A DNA stretch of 64,000 nucleotides from the NCBI GenBank assembly GCA_021202465.1, contig JAJQCZ010000025.1, positions 1 through 64,000 of the forward strand, given 5' to 3'. This DNA is from Lachnospiraceae bacterium. Lineage in GTDB: Bacteria > Bacillota > Clostridia > Lachnospirales > Lachnospiraceae. This document shows positions 18,293-27,600 of the stretch, one piece after another. The position numbers and the translations under genes are program-made. The notes below the pieces were generated by a model. The model was not told the origin of the DNA, searched no databases, and was given only the letters and a program-made list of their open reading frames with translations. Position 1 is the first letter of the stretch. The number at the start of each line of letters is the position of its first letter.

Positions 18293-18321
18293 TTGATTTT
18301 CCTCTATTCTGAGACTATAAT
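18293..18321 (+). promoter_or_regulatory. degV-family gene promoter
   Basis: TTGATT (18293-18298), 17-nt spacer, perfect TATAAT (18316-18321). The 5' untranslated part then holds an imperfect hairpin (CGCCACCCG / CGGGCGGCG, 18350-18381). Confidence 0.75.
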
Positions 18322-18408
18322 ACTTCATGACGAATTTTTTACAAAACTACGCCACCCGCTTTCCATTCCTGCCGGGCGGCGTTTCAAGAGAAAATATGGG
18401 AGGCACTC

Positions 18409-19272
18409 ATGAAAAAAATCGCCATCGCCACGGACAGCAACAGCGGCCTGACCCAGAAGGCAGCCGAAGAACTGGGCGTCTTCGTCCTGCCCATGCCCTT
18501 CTTCATCAACGATCGACTCTGCATGGAAGGACTTACCATCCGGCATGCCGACTTCTTCCGGCTCCAACACGAGGGTGCGAAGATCTCCACCTCCCAGCCC
18601 GCTCCTCAGGATGTCATGGATTTCTGGGACAAGATCCTCGCGGACTATGAGACCATCCTCTATATTCCCATGTCCAGCGCCCTGAGCAGCTCCTGCGCCA
18701 CGGTACTCGCGCTCTCCCGGGACTACGGCGGACGGGTCGTCGTCATCGACAGCACCCGGATCTCTGTCACTCAGAAGCAGGCGGTTCTGGATGCCAAATG
18801 TATGGCAGACCGGGGAGCCTCCGTGGAGGAGATCCAGCAGATGCTCCTCGACTTCGACCATGAAGCGATCATCTATGTCACCGTGGATAACCTGAAATAC
18901 CTGAAGGAAGGCGGACGCATCACACCAACCGTCGCCTCGATGGGCACCCTGCTCAATATCAAGCCTGTCCTCCTGATCGACGGCGGCGTTCTCGACGTCT
19001 ACAGCAAATGCCGCGGCCTGAAGGCCGCCAGGAAGAAGATGATCGAAGCGATACGCAACGATATCTCAGAACGCTTTCACTGTAACGATCTGAAAAGCCT
19101 GAATCTTCACGCCGCCTGCTGCCTCTCTACCGAAGATGCCCTGGCCTGGAAGCAGACCCTCGAGGAATCCTTCCAGGCGCCCTGCAGCCTGGACCGCCTC
19201 CCCTTAAGTCTCGCCACGCATGTGGGCTTCGGCGCCTGCGGCGTCGCTCTGACGCGAAAGGTGGACCGGTAG
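18409..19272 (+). CDS. DegV family fatty-acid-binding protein
   Basis: 287 residues. DegV proteins bind fatty acids, and in Gram-positives the FakB members present exogenous fatty acids to the FakA kinase. Signature elements: IATDSNSGLTQKAAEEL at the N-terminus, the KISTSQPAPQDVMDFW block around residue 63 with the conserved Thr-Ser, the phosphate/lipid-binding STRISVTQKQ region, and LKEGGRITP. Start ATG after GGGAGG. No FakA kinase gene is nearby. Single-gene unit with its own promoter. Confidence 0.9.
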   Translation: MKKIAIATDSNSGLTQKAAEELGVFVLPMPFFINDRLCMEGLTIRHADFFRLQHEGAKISTSQPAPQDVMDFWDKILADYETILYIPMSSALSSSCATVLALSRDYGGRVVVIDSTRISVTQKQAVLDAKCMADRGASVEEIQQMLLDFDHEAIIYVTVDNLKYLKEGGRITPTVASMGTLLNIKPVLLIDGGVLDVYSKCRGLKAARKKMIEAIRNDISERFHCNDLKSLNLHAACCLSTEDALAWKQTLEESFQAPCSLDRLPLSLATHVGFGACGVALTRKVDR

Positions 19273-19323
19273 AAGGGAGGCCCGGTCTCTGTCCCGCGAG
19301 CGGAAGAGCGACAGCATACGGCT

Positions 19324-19755
19324 CTAAATGACGTAATTATCCGCGCCCAGTTCGGGATTCTCCAGATCCGCCAGCGTGATGCCTTCAAAATAATCATCCA
19401 CCAGCCGGGCAAAATCCTCCCAGAGCTTCAGAGTCTTGCACTCAGCCATCCGCGGACAGGTGTTTCGCCCCTCCTCCAGACAGGCCACCGGGGCCAGAGG
19501 CCCCTCCGTCACCTTGAGGATACTGCCAATCGTATACTCCTCCGGACGGCGCGCCAGACGATATCCTCCGCCCTTCCCCCGCAGGGAGACGACAAAATGG
19601 TTTTTACTGAGCGTGGAGACAATGGCCTCCAGATATTTCTCGGAGATCTCCTGCCTCTTCGCAATATCCATCAGAGGGATAAAGGTTCCGTTGTCATGCT
19701 CCGCCAGATCGAGCATGACCCGCACCGCATACCGCCCTCTTGTTGAAATCTTCAT
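19324..19755 (-). CDS. Rrf2 family transcriptional regulator with Fe-S type cysteines
   Basis: 143 residues, read from MKISTRGRYAVRVML, where AGGAGG precedes the ATG. It has the winged helix of the Rrf2/IscR/CymR family (RQEISEKYLEAIVSTLSKNHFVVSLRGKGGGYRLAR). Three cysteines in VACLEEGRNTCPRMAEC (spacing C-x7-C-x5-C) match the Fe-S-binding members, so it may sense iron-sulfur status. No isc or cys operon is adjacent. A TTTACC-ACAA-GGTAAA palindrome overlaps its promoter, pointing to autoregulation. Confidence 0.9.
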   Translation of the reverse strand: MKISTRGRYAVRVMLDLAEHDNGTFIPLMDIAKRQEISEKYLEAIVSTLSKNHFVVSLRGKGGGYRLARRPEEYTIGSILKVTEGPLAPVACLEEGRNTCPRMAECKTLKLWEDFARLVDDYFEGITLADLENPELGADNYVI

Positions 19756-19778
19756 AAGGTTCCCTCCTTCATTAACAT

Positions 19779-19808
19779 AGTTTACCACAAGGTAAATGTA
19801 TATGTAAA
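19779..19808 (-). promoter_or_regulatory. Rrf2 gene promoter with palindromic operator
   Basis: Minus strand -35 TTTACA (19803-19808), 18-nt spacer, -10 TAAACT (19779-19784). The inverted repeat TTTACCACAAGGTAAA (19781-19796) covers the -10 and spacer, so a bound protein would block polymerase. Confidence 0.6.
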
Positions 19809-19813
19809 GCGGC

Positions 19814-19845
19814 AAAAAACGGCTTCCCGCGGGAAGCCGTTTTTG
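19814..19845 (-). terminator. Intrinsic terminator after the L,D-transpeptidase gene
   Basis: Near-perfect palindrome ACGGCTTCCCGCGGGAAGCCGT flanked by A5 and T5, so it could work on both strands; on the minus strand it lies about 12 bp after the transpeptidase stop and just ahead of the Rrf2 promoter. Confidence 0.9.
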
Positions 19846-19856
19846 TCGCTTTGTCA

Positions 19857-22223
19857 TCAGTGGCAGCCGTTCGCCTTGCACTTATAATAGGCGGTAGGAT
19901 CCGTGGGATCCCAGGTATGGCCGGAGGAAAGTTTGTAGGCACTGGGTTTGCCGAAGGGACCGGCGGTACTGCTGCTGTAGATGGTCACCTTGGTGCCCAG
20001 CTTACAGTTGTCATAGATCCACTTGGCATCCGCAGCCGTCAGCCGCACACAGCCGTGAGAGCAGGTGGTGCCCAGCTTGTTATAGGCACTGACAGACAGG
20101 CTCATATTGTCATTGTAGCTGTTATAGAAGACCGAGTGGAACAGCACGCCGCCGGTGATCCGTGTACACCACTGTCCCCAGCTGGGTCCCATCAGTTCAT
20201 GCCACCGGTACTTGGAAGGCGTCGTATAAGTCCCTGTAGGCGTCGCCGTTCCGGTGGAACAGATAAAGGACTTGACAGGAACCACATACTGGCCGTCGTC
20301 ATCCTTGGCGTACACCGTCACAACATTCTGAGACTTATTGACCTTGATATAGTAGGAATCCTGTTCGCCGATGATGTCCTCCACATCCGTGATCAGATCT
20401 CCGTTACTGTCATAGTACAGCTTCAACCCGTTCTTATACTTATACGTCACCTTGGATTCGGCAGAAATGCCCGTCTTGTCACAATAACCCCAGACCTTCT
20501 TGCCGTTCACCGTACGGTACGCCTTCACCGTATAGTAATAGGTCGTATTTACTTTAATGCTCGTATCACTGTAGCTGGTGACCTTACCGCTCAGCGTCGC
20601 CACCTTGCTCCATGAACCGCCCTCGGTCTTCCGGTACACGCGGTAACCGCTCGCCCCGGAAACAGTGCTCCATTTCACGACGATCTTGGCCGTTCCGTTG
20701 GAGGTGGCGCCCTTCAGCGTCGGCGCCGCCAGCTTCGGCGTCCCCGTCACACCGGTCGTGTCGCAGCTGCCCTTGACTCTGGAATCGTCATAGTTCAGGT
20801 ATGCGCGCACGGTATAGGTATAGCTCGTCCCGAAGGTGCGGTTCTTATCGGTATACGTCAGCGTATCTGCATCTGTAATGACCTTGATCGCCTTCCAGGA
20901 ACCGCCGGAGGTCTTCCTGTACACGACATAACCGTCCACCCCGGAGACCGCTTTCCAGGTCACGGTGATACTGCTGTAGGAAGCACCCTTGGCGCTCACC
21001 AGCTTCGGCGTGCCGATGGTCGACTTCAGCGAGCTGGCGGAGACTGTCTTGCCGGTAATTCCCTCTGCATCGATCGAACTCCACACCGTCTTGCCGTTCA
21101 CCTTCGCGTACGCCTTGACCGTATAGGTGTAATTTGTCTTATATATCACGGTCGTATCCGTGTAGCTGACGCCCTTCAGGGTCTTCAGCTTCTTCCACTT
21201 GCCGTTGCTGTCCTTGCGGTAGATGCGGTAGCCGTCCGCTCCCTCCACGCTCTCCCAGTTGATCTGCAGGCTTGTCTTGCCCTTCGTCACCGTGCTCGTC
21301 AGCGTGGGCGCTACCGGCGCCGCCTGCAGAGAAAGGCCGGTCGAATCATAGGACGACGATTCGCTGCCGCTGTAGGCCCGCACCGTATATGTATAGGTCG
21401 TCCCGCAGGTCAGACCGGTATCGGTATAGCTGGTCTTGGTCGTGCTCTTCTGCACGGTCTTCCATTTCCCGCTGCTGGTCTTGTGGAAGACCCGGTAGCT
21501 GTCCGCACCGCTGACCGCCTTCCAGGTGATCTTGATGGAGGTGCTGGAGGTGACCTTGATGCTCTTTAACACCGGCTTGAATTTATTGGTCTTCGTGCTG
21601 ACGCCGGTCTCATCCGCATTGCTGAGAATGGTATTTCCCGAGGCCAGACTGATCCCGTAGGCCTTCACCATATAAGTATAGGTCACTCCCGCCGTGCAGC
21701 TGGTATCCGTGAAGCTCGTCGTGGACTGTCCCGTGACCTCTCCCACCTTCTTATAGGAAGAGTCCCCTTCCTTCATCCGGTAGATCCGGTAGCCCTCGGC
21801 GCCCTCGGCCGCACTCCAGGTCACCTTGATCGAGTCCAGCCCCGTCGCCGTCGCCTTTTTTAACGTCGGTGTGGCCGGCCGGACCGTCACGGACAGCGAC
21901 ACGGTCCCGTAGCTTACGCCATCCGCCTCAATCTTCACTTTAATCGTCGCTCCGCCTACGCCCACGGCATTCAGCGTCGCGCTCTCCCCGTTCGCGGATA
22001 CCGTGAGAACCTCCTCACGATTGGAGACCCATGTACAGGCAGCGTTCTCCGGCAGATTCGAGAGCGTCACCGTCTGCGAACTGCCCATCTCCATCTCATC
22101 CTCGCCCTGCAGCGAAATATCTGTGGCCGCCAGCACCCGTTTTCCTCCGGTCAGCAGACATACGACCGTCAGGAGAAGAAGCAGCAGATACCGGAACCCC
22201 TTATGTTCCCATTGTTTCGTCAT
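19857..22223 (-). CDS. Secreted L,D-transpeptidase with Ig-like and five Fn3 domains
   Basis: 788 residues. L,D-transpeptidases form 3-3 crosslinks in peptidoglycan or attach proteins to it. An N-terminal signal peptide (YLLLLLLTVVCLLTGG, cleavage near VLAA) is followed by a Big_2-like Ig domain (to about 115), five fibronectin type III-like repeats of about 95 residues (cores such as SIKVTW, YRIYRK, TYTYTVKAY), and a C-terminal YkuD catalytic domain with HSVFYN and the active-site block SHGCVRL (catalytic Cys). The start at MTKQWEHK is chosen because AGGAAGG is nine bases upstream; the ATG three codons earlier is too close to it. Last gene of the 24558-19857 run. Confidence 0.92.
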   Translation of the reverse strand: MTKQWEHKGFRYLLLLLLTVVCLLTGGKRVLAATDISLQGEDEMEMGSSQTVTLSNLPENAACTWVSNREEVLTVSANGESATLNAVGVGGATIKVKIEADGVSYGTVSLSVTVRPATPTLKKATATGLDSIKVTWSAAEGAEGYRIYRMKEGDSSYKKVGEVTGQSTTSFTDTSCTAGVTYTYMVKAYGISLASGNTILSNADETGVSTKTNKFKPVLKSIKVTSSTSIKITWKAVSGADSYRVFHKTSSGKWKTVQKSTTKTSYTDTGLTCGTTYTYTVRAYSGSESSSYDSTGLSLQAAPVAPTLTSTVTKGKTSLQINWESVEGADGYRIYRKDSNGKWKKLKTLKGVSYTDTTVIYKTNYTYTVKAYAKVNGKTVWSSIDAEGITGKTVSASSLKSTIGTPKLVSAKGASYSSITVTWKAVSGVDGYVVYRKTSGGSWKAIKVITDADTLTYTDKNRTFGTSYTYTVRAYLNYDDSRVKGSCDTTGVTGTPKLAAPTLKGATSNGTAKIVVKWSTVSGASGYRVYRKTEGGSWSKVATLSGKVTSYSDTSIKVNTTYYYTVKAYRTVNGKKVWGYCDKTGISAESKVTYKYKNGLKLYYDSNGDLITDVEDIIGEQDSYYIKVNKSQNVVTVYAKDDDGQYVVPVKSFICSTGTATPTGTYTTPSKYRWHELMGPSWGQWCTRITGGVLFHSVFYNSYNDNMSLSVSAYNKLGTTCSHGCVRLTAADAKWIYDNCKLGTKVTIYSSSTAGPFGKPSAYKLSSGHTWDPTDPTAYYKCKANGCH

Positions 22224-22321
22224 TGATTCCATCCTTCCTCATCTGATGCCGGGACAGGAAACCTGCCCCTGATAGCAAATATTTTCAGCCGGTTTCAGTA
22301 TACACCGTCCCCGGAATCCGG

Positions 22322-23095
22322 TCAACCTTTCCCCCGGGACCTGCGCCGCGCCACGGCGTACTTCCACACACCATGCAGGGCATAGGAAGCAAAGAAAAAC
22401 AGCGAGGCCAACGGGCCATACCCCATATAGCGGTAGACCCGGTAGGTCATCCCGGCGGAATGCAGCTTGCTGCCGGATTTACTGTTTGCCGCCATGCGGT
22501 ACTTCAGATATGAATGCGGGAGACCGGCCGCCTCTCCGTACTTTTTTAAAATGTGCAGCCACATGATGTAATCCTCATGGGCCTCGTCATGTTCCATGGG
22601 AAACTCCCTCGCCACATCGGCGCGAATCAGCACGGAGGAACAGTTGATGCAATTATGGTACAGCAGAGAGCGATAGGTGATCTTCTCCCGCACCGGAATA
22701 AATCGTCCGGTCGAAGAACCGTCGGCCCGCATCAGCTCCCGGCCCGTACAGCTTAAGACCACATTGCGCCGCCGCATCACCTGCAGCTGGGCCGCCAGCT
22801 TGCGCGGCTCCCACCAGTCATCCGCATCCAGAAATGCGATATATTCGCCGCGGGCTGCCTCCACCCCGCGGTTGCGCGAGGCGGCGACACCGAGATTTCT
22901 TTCATTATGAAGACAGCGCAGCTGCGGCAGGTTTGCGTATCTTGCCAGCGCCCCCTCCAGATCGTCGGTCGAACCATCATCTACGACGATGATCTCCAGA
23001 GGCACCTTCTGAACCAGTGCCGACTCGACCGCCTGGCCGATGGTTGCGGCGCCGTTATGCACCGGCACAATCACCGACACGGTCACGTTCTCCAT
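22322..23095 (-). CDS. Family 2 glycosyltransferase
   Basis: 257 residues. A GT-A fold inverting glycosyltransferase of the GT2 type: VSVIVPVHNGAATIGQAVES at the start, IIVVDDGSTDDLE, and the acidic metal/nucleotide motif AFLDADDWW near residue 92. The C-terminal part has one hydrophobic segment (LASLFFFASYALHG) that may associate with the membrane. Start ATG with GGAGG upstream. It lies between a lipid-linked sugar transferase and a wall-crosslinking enzyme on the same strand, so a role in an exopolysaccharide or wall glycan is likely, but acceptor and sugar are unknown. Confidence 0.88.
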   Translation of the reverse strand: MENVTVSVIVPVHNGAATIGQAVESALVQKVPLEIIVVDDGSTDDLEGALARYANLPQLRCLHNERNLGVAASRNRGVEAARGEYIAFLDADDWWEPRKLAAQLQVMRRRNVVLSCTGRELMRADGSSTGRFIPVREKITYRSLLYHNCINCSSVLIRADVAREFPMEHDEAHEDYIMWLHILKKYGEAAGLPHSYLKYRMAANSKSGSKLHSAGMTYRVYRYMGYGPLASLFFFASYALHGVWKYAVARRRSRGKG

Positions 23096-23160
23096 TCCCC
23101 CACCTCCATCGCATTAAGCGGGCCTGCATTCCGGCCTCCGCCGGAAAAACTCCCTGCGCT

Positions 23161-24558
23161 TTACAATGTGCGCTTCCTGTCCGTCCGGCTGTGGACCGAG
23201 GCCGTCTTCTGACTGGGATCCACACCCTCGGTATTCTCCTTCTGGAACAGGATCTTGAAGGTCAGCATACAGAGCTTCAGATCCATCCAGACCGAATAAT
23301 TTTCAATATAATACAAATCCAGCTTCAGCTTATCATAGGGCGTCGTGTTGTATTTGCCATATACCTGCGCATAGCCGGTCAGACCGGCCTTCACCTTCAG
23401 ACGATAATCAAACTCCGGAATCTCCTTCTTGTATTCCGCCGCGATCTCCGGCCGCTCCGGCCGGGGTCCCACCAGAGACATGTCCCCCTTCAGGATGTTG
23501 AGCAGCTGCGGCAGCTCATCGAGATGCAGGTTGCGGATCACGCGCCCCACCGGCGTGATGCGCGCGTCGCCGCGGGCGCAGAGTCTGGCCCCTCTGGACT
23601 CCGAATCCACGACCATACTGCGGAATTTATAGATCTGGAACACCTCGCCGTTCCGGGTCAGCCGGTCCTGCCGGTAGAAGACAGGCCCCCCGTCGTAGCC
23701 CTTGATCAGAAGAGCAATCACCAGCATGAAGGGAGAAGCCACAATGAGCATAAGAAGAGAGAGAAGAATATCCATAATCCGCTTCACCAGACGCTGTTCC
23801 ACGGACAGCCCCCGGTTGCGGAAAAGCTGCAGCGCCGTGTCGAACAGATTGATGGTCTCCGAACTCATCATCATGATGTCCGAGATCTTCGGCACGGAAT
23901 AGCACAGCACATCCTTCTCGAAACAGTATTTCAGGAAATCATTCCGCCGCTGAGCCGGAAGATCCCCGATCATCACGGCGTTATAATGATTGATTCTTTC
24001 CTTAATATATTCGTCGCTGCGTTCCTCGATGCAGACCGACTCCCGGATGATATACTTGTCCCGGCGCGTGGCGATCTTCTTGATGAAGCTGCGGGGACTG
24101 CGGTCGCCGTAGATCAACAGAATCTCCTTCGCCGGAAACAGCGTCGCATAGACCCATCTGGACATGATCAGCCACAGACAGACCGCGATGAAGTCAAAGC
24201 CTGTCATCCACAGAATCGGCGTCAGGTGGTCACCAAATGACCAGCGCCCGATCAGCGCCAGCTGAACATACGTAATCGCATTGACGATCACGACCACCAG
24301 CACCTGCGAGAGAAGAACATCCATCACCCGCAGATAGCCCACCTTCATGGAACCGTACACCTTGCCGAAGAAATAAATCAGCACCGCATACAGAAACAGG
24401 ATCGCCCAGTGTCCCCGGCGGAAATAGAGGACACCGATAATACGACGATCATGATAATACGTAAACCAGAAATATGCATAGATGCCCGTCAGGATGGCCA
24501 CGTTGAGCACAGTCAACAGAAAACGCACCAGACGCTTATATTGCTCTCTTTTTTTCAT
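23161..24558 (-). CDS. Polyprenyl glycosylphosphotransferase (sugar transferase)
   Basis: 465 residues. Such enzymes transfer a sugar-1-phosphate from a UDP-sugar to undecaprenyl phosphate, the first step of exopolysaccharide or glycan assembly. The N-terminus has four membrane segments (about 12-35, 48-68, 82-105, 115-140), then a soluble CoA-binding-like domain, one more membrane segment, and the catalytic domain with YRQDRLTRNGEVFQIYKFRS, LDELPQLLNILKGDMSLVGP and RPERPE. The start at MKKREQYK is uncertain: neither it nor the ATG three codons upstream has a clear ribosome site. Confidence 0.9.
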   Translation of the reverse strand: MKKREQYKRLVRFLLTVLNVAILTGIYAYFWFTYYHDRRIIGVLYFRRGHWAILFLYAVLIYFFGKVYGSMKVGYLRVMDVLLSQVLVVVIVNAITYVQLALIGRWSFGDHLTPILWMTGFDFIAVCLWLIMSRWVYATLFPAKEILLIYGDRSPRSFIKKIATRRDKYIIRESVCIEERSDEYIKERINHYNAVMIGDLPAQRRNDFLKYCFEKDVLCYSVPKISDIMMMSSETINLFDTALQLFRNRGLSVEQRLVKRIMDILLSLLMLIVASPFMLVIALLIKGYDGGPVFYRQDRLTRNGEVFQIYKFRSMVVDSESRGARLCARGDARITPVGRVIRNLHLDELPQLLNILKGDMSLVGPRPERPEIAAEYKKEIPEFDYRLKVKAGLTGYAQVYGKYNTTPYDKLKLDLYYIENYSVWMDLKLCMLTFKILFQKENTEGVDPSQKTASVHSRTDRKRTL

Positions 24559-24623
24559 AACGCACATACCATAGCAGAAATCGCGGTCAGTGTCAATTGC
24601 TTCCGCCGACTTTCAGCTGCCGC

Positions 24624-27600
24624 TTATTTGATGGTACGCGCTTTCGTTGTTTTGGCATAGCTGCTGTAATACTTTGTCCCGTCCACCTTCCAGTAGGAGC
24701 GCACAGCGAAATAATAGTTCGTCCCGGATGTAAGCCCCGTGATCGTCTTCGTCGTCACCGAGCTTCCGACGTTGCCTACAGCGGTCCACTTGCCGCCCAC
24801 CTGCTTATAGTACACGCGGTAGCCGCTGACGCCGCTGACCGATTTCCAGCGGACCTTCGCCTGCCCGGCTGTGCTGACGTTGACGGCGCTGATCACAGGA
24901 GCCGCCACCTCCACGGTACAGGAAATGCCCGATTTGTCGCAGCTTCCCCAGACCGTCGTCCCATTTACCTTGCGGTACGCCTTCACCGTGTAGGTATAGG
25001 TCTCCCCGTAGGTCAGGCCGGTCTCCGTGTAGCTGGTCTTCGTCCGCGTGGAAACCTTCGTCCACTTGCCGTTCACCTTGCGGTAGACCCGGTAACCCGC
25101 TGCGTTGCTGACCTTATTCCAGGTCACCGTCACCGTCCCGTAGGAATCACAGACGGCCGACACCAGCGTGGGCGTATCCGGCAGCGTGATAGCAGAGGTC
25201 GCCGAAACACCCGTTTTATCGTAAGAGCTCCATACGTTCGTACCGCTGACCGTCTTGTAAGCCTTCACGGTATAGGTATAGGTCGTATCAGATGTCAGTC
25301 CCGTGTCCGTATAGCTGACGGTCGAGGCGCCTTTCACGGTCGCGACCTTCTTCCAGGAGCCTCCCGACGTCTTACGGTAGATCCGGTAGCCGGTCACCCC
25401 GCTGACCTTCTCCCAGGTCACCGTGATGTCCCCGTCGTCGTCGCAGACAGCCGCCGAGAGAACCGGGTCGGGCGGACAGCATACCGCCCGCGCTTTCGTT
25501 GTTTTGGCATAGCTGCTGTAATACTTTGTCCCGTCCACCTTCCAGTAGGAGCGCACAGCGAAATAATAGTTCGTCCCGGATGTAAGCCCCGTGATCGTCT
25601 TCGTCGTCACCGAGCTTCCGACGTTGCCTACAGCGGTCCACTTGCCGCCCACCTGCTTATAGTACACGCGGTAGCCGCTGACGCCGCTGACCGATTTCCA
25701 GCGGACCTTCGCCTGCCCGGCTGTGCTGACGTTGACGGCGCTGATCACAGGAGCCGCCACCTCCACGGTACAGGAAATGCCCGATTTGTCGCAGCTTCCC
25801 CAGACCGTCGTCCCATTTACCTTGCGGTACGCCTTCACCGTGTAGGTATAGGTCTCCCCGTAGGTCAGGCCGGTCTCCGTGTAGCTGGTCTTCGTCCGCG
25901 TGGAAACCTTCGTCCACTTGCCGTTCACCTTGCGGTAGACCCGGTAACCCGCTGCGTTGCTGACCTTATTCCAGGTCACCGTCACCGTCCCGTAGGAATC
26001 ACAGACGGCCGACACCAGCGTGGGCGTATCCGGCAGCGTGATAGCAGAGGTCGCCGAAACACCCGTTTTATCGTAAGAGCTCCATACGTTCGTACCGCTG
26101 ACCGTCTTGTAAGCCTTCACGGTATAGGTATAGGTCGTATCAGATGTCAGTCCCGTGTCCGTATAGCTGACGGTCGAGGCGCCTTTCACGGTCGCGACCT
26201 TCTTCCAGGAGCCTCCCGACGTCTTACGGTAGATCCGGTAGCCGGTCACCCCGCTGACCTTCTCCCAGGTCACCGTGATGTCCCCGTCGTCGTCGCAGAC
26301 AGCCGCCGAGAGAACCGGGTCGGGCGGACAGCATACCGCCGAGAGGCCGGTCTGATCGTAGCTGCCCAGCATCGTGGAACCATTTTCCGTATAATAGGCG
26401 CGGACCGTGTATGTATAGGTGGTCCCCGTCGTCAGAGACTTAATCGTATAAGAGGTCTTCGTAGTATTTCCCAGCTGCTTCCAGCTGCCGTTCACCTTCT
26501 GATAGACACGATATCCCTCGGCGCCCGAGACCTTCGTCCAGCTGATCTTCTGAGATGTCGTGCTGACCGCCGTGAGACTCGAGAGCGTCGGCGCCTCCAT
26601 CCGTGTCGTGGCACTGATGCCCGTCTGGTCAATGGTACTGCTGTACGTAGTTCCATCCAGCGTCACATAAGCCCGCACCGTATAGGTATACGTAGTCAGC
26701 GCCGTTAGCCCCGTATCGGTATAGCTGGTGGAGGTGGTGGTCGTCACAGTCTCCCAGGCACCGTCCCCCGTCTTGCGGTAGAGCCGATATTTGTCAGCGC
26801 CTGTCACAGCCGCCCATTTCACTGTAATGCCGCCATCGCTGGTCGCCGTCGCAGAGGTGAGCGTCACCGTCGCCGGCTTCACATACACGGTCGCCTTGGC
26901 GGAGACACTGCCGACCTTCAGCGTGATGGTCGCCTTCCCGGCCGCCACAGCCGTCACCTTGCCGCTGCTGCTCACCGTAGCCACCGAAGTATCTGAACTC
27001 TTCCAGGTCACAGTCCCCGAGGCCGTTGACGTATAGGTCAGTGTGCTGCTCTTCCCGGCCTTCAGCGTCAGCGTGGTATCGCTCAGAGTGATGGTCCCCG
27101 TGCCGGTCTCCCCGTTCAGAGACACCGCGCTGCTGGCCGTATAGGTCACGGAATCCCGGGTCTTACTGCGGTACAGCGTGTAGGGAGTCCCGCTTCGTCC
27201 CAGATATTTGCTGTAAAGATCTGACAGTGTCTTGTTGCCGCCCTCGCCGTAGCGCGTCAGCTTCGTGCTGGGGGGCGTCTGCTCGATGATATCCACATAG
27301 ACCATATCTCCGTCGCTGTCATAGCCGACATCGCTGACCATGACCACGTGGCTTCCGGCCAGGACAAAGGCATCGCCGATCTGCACACTGTAAATGCTCT
27401 GGCTGGACACCTTCGTGGCATAGCTGGCGATCGTCCGGGTCGTCTGACGCGAGGAAAGATTCCAGGACCAGGATACGAAGGAGCTGCAGTCACAGGAATA
27501 ATAAGGCGCTGTATGATTGTATGTAGATTTGCTGGTATACATCAGGCTGGTCACGTCCGCCACCGCCGCGGCAAATTCATCCAGCGACGCATCCCAGGGA

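Noticed and set aside
24637-26340. CRISPR-like periodic repeat
   Set aside because: The period is 852 bp and codes for Fn3 domains in frame; there are no short repeats with unique spacers.
24597-26708. 703-codon open frame opposite the NlpC/Fn3 gene
   Set aside because: It is the antisense of repeated Fn3 codons and is long only because the region is duplicated; it has no ribosome site and an Arg/His-rich composition typical of a shadow frame.
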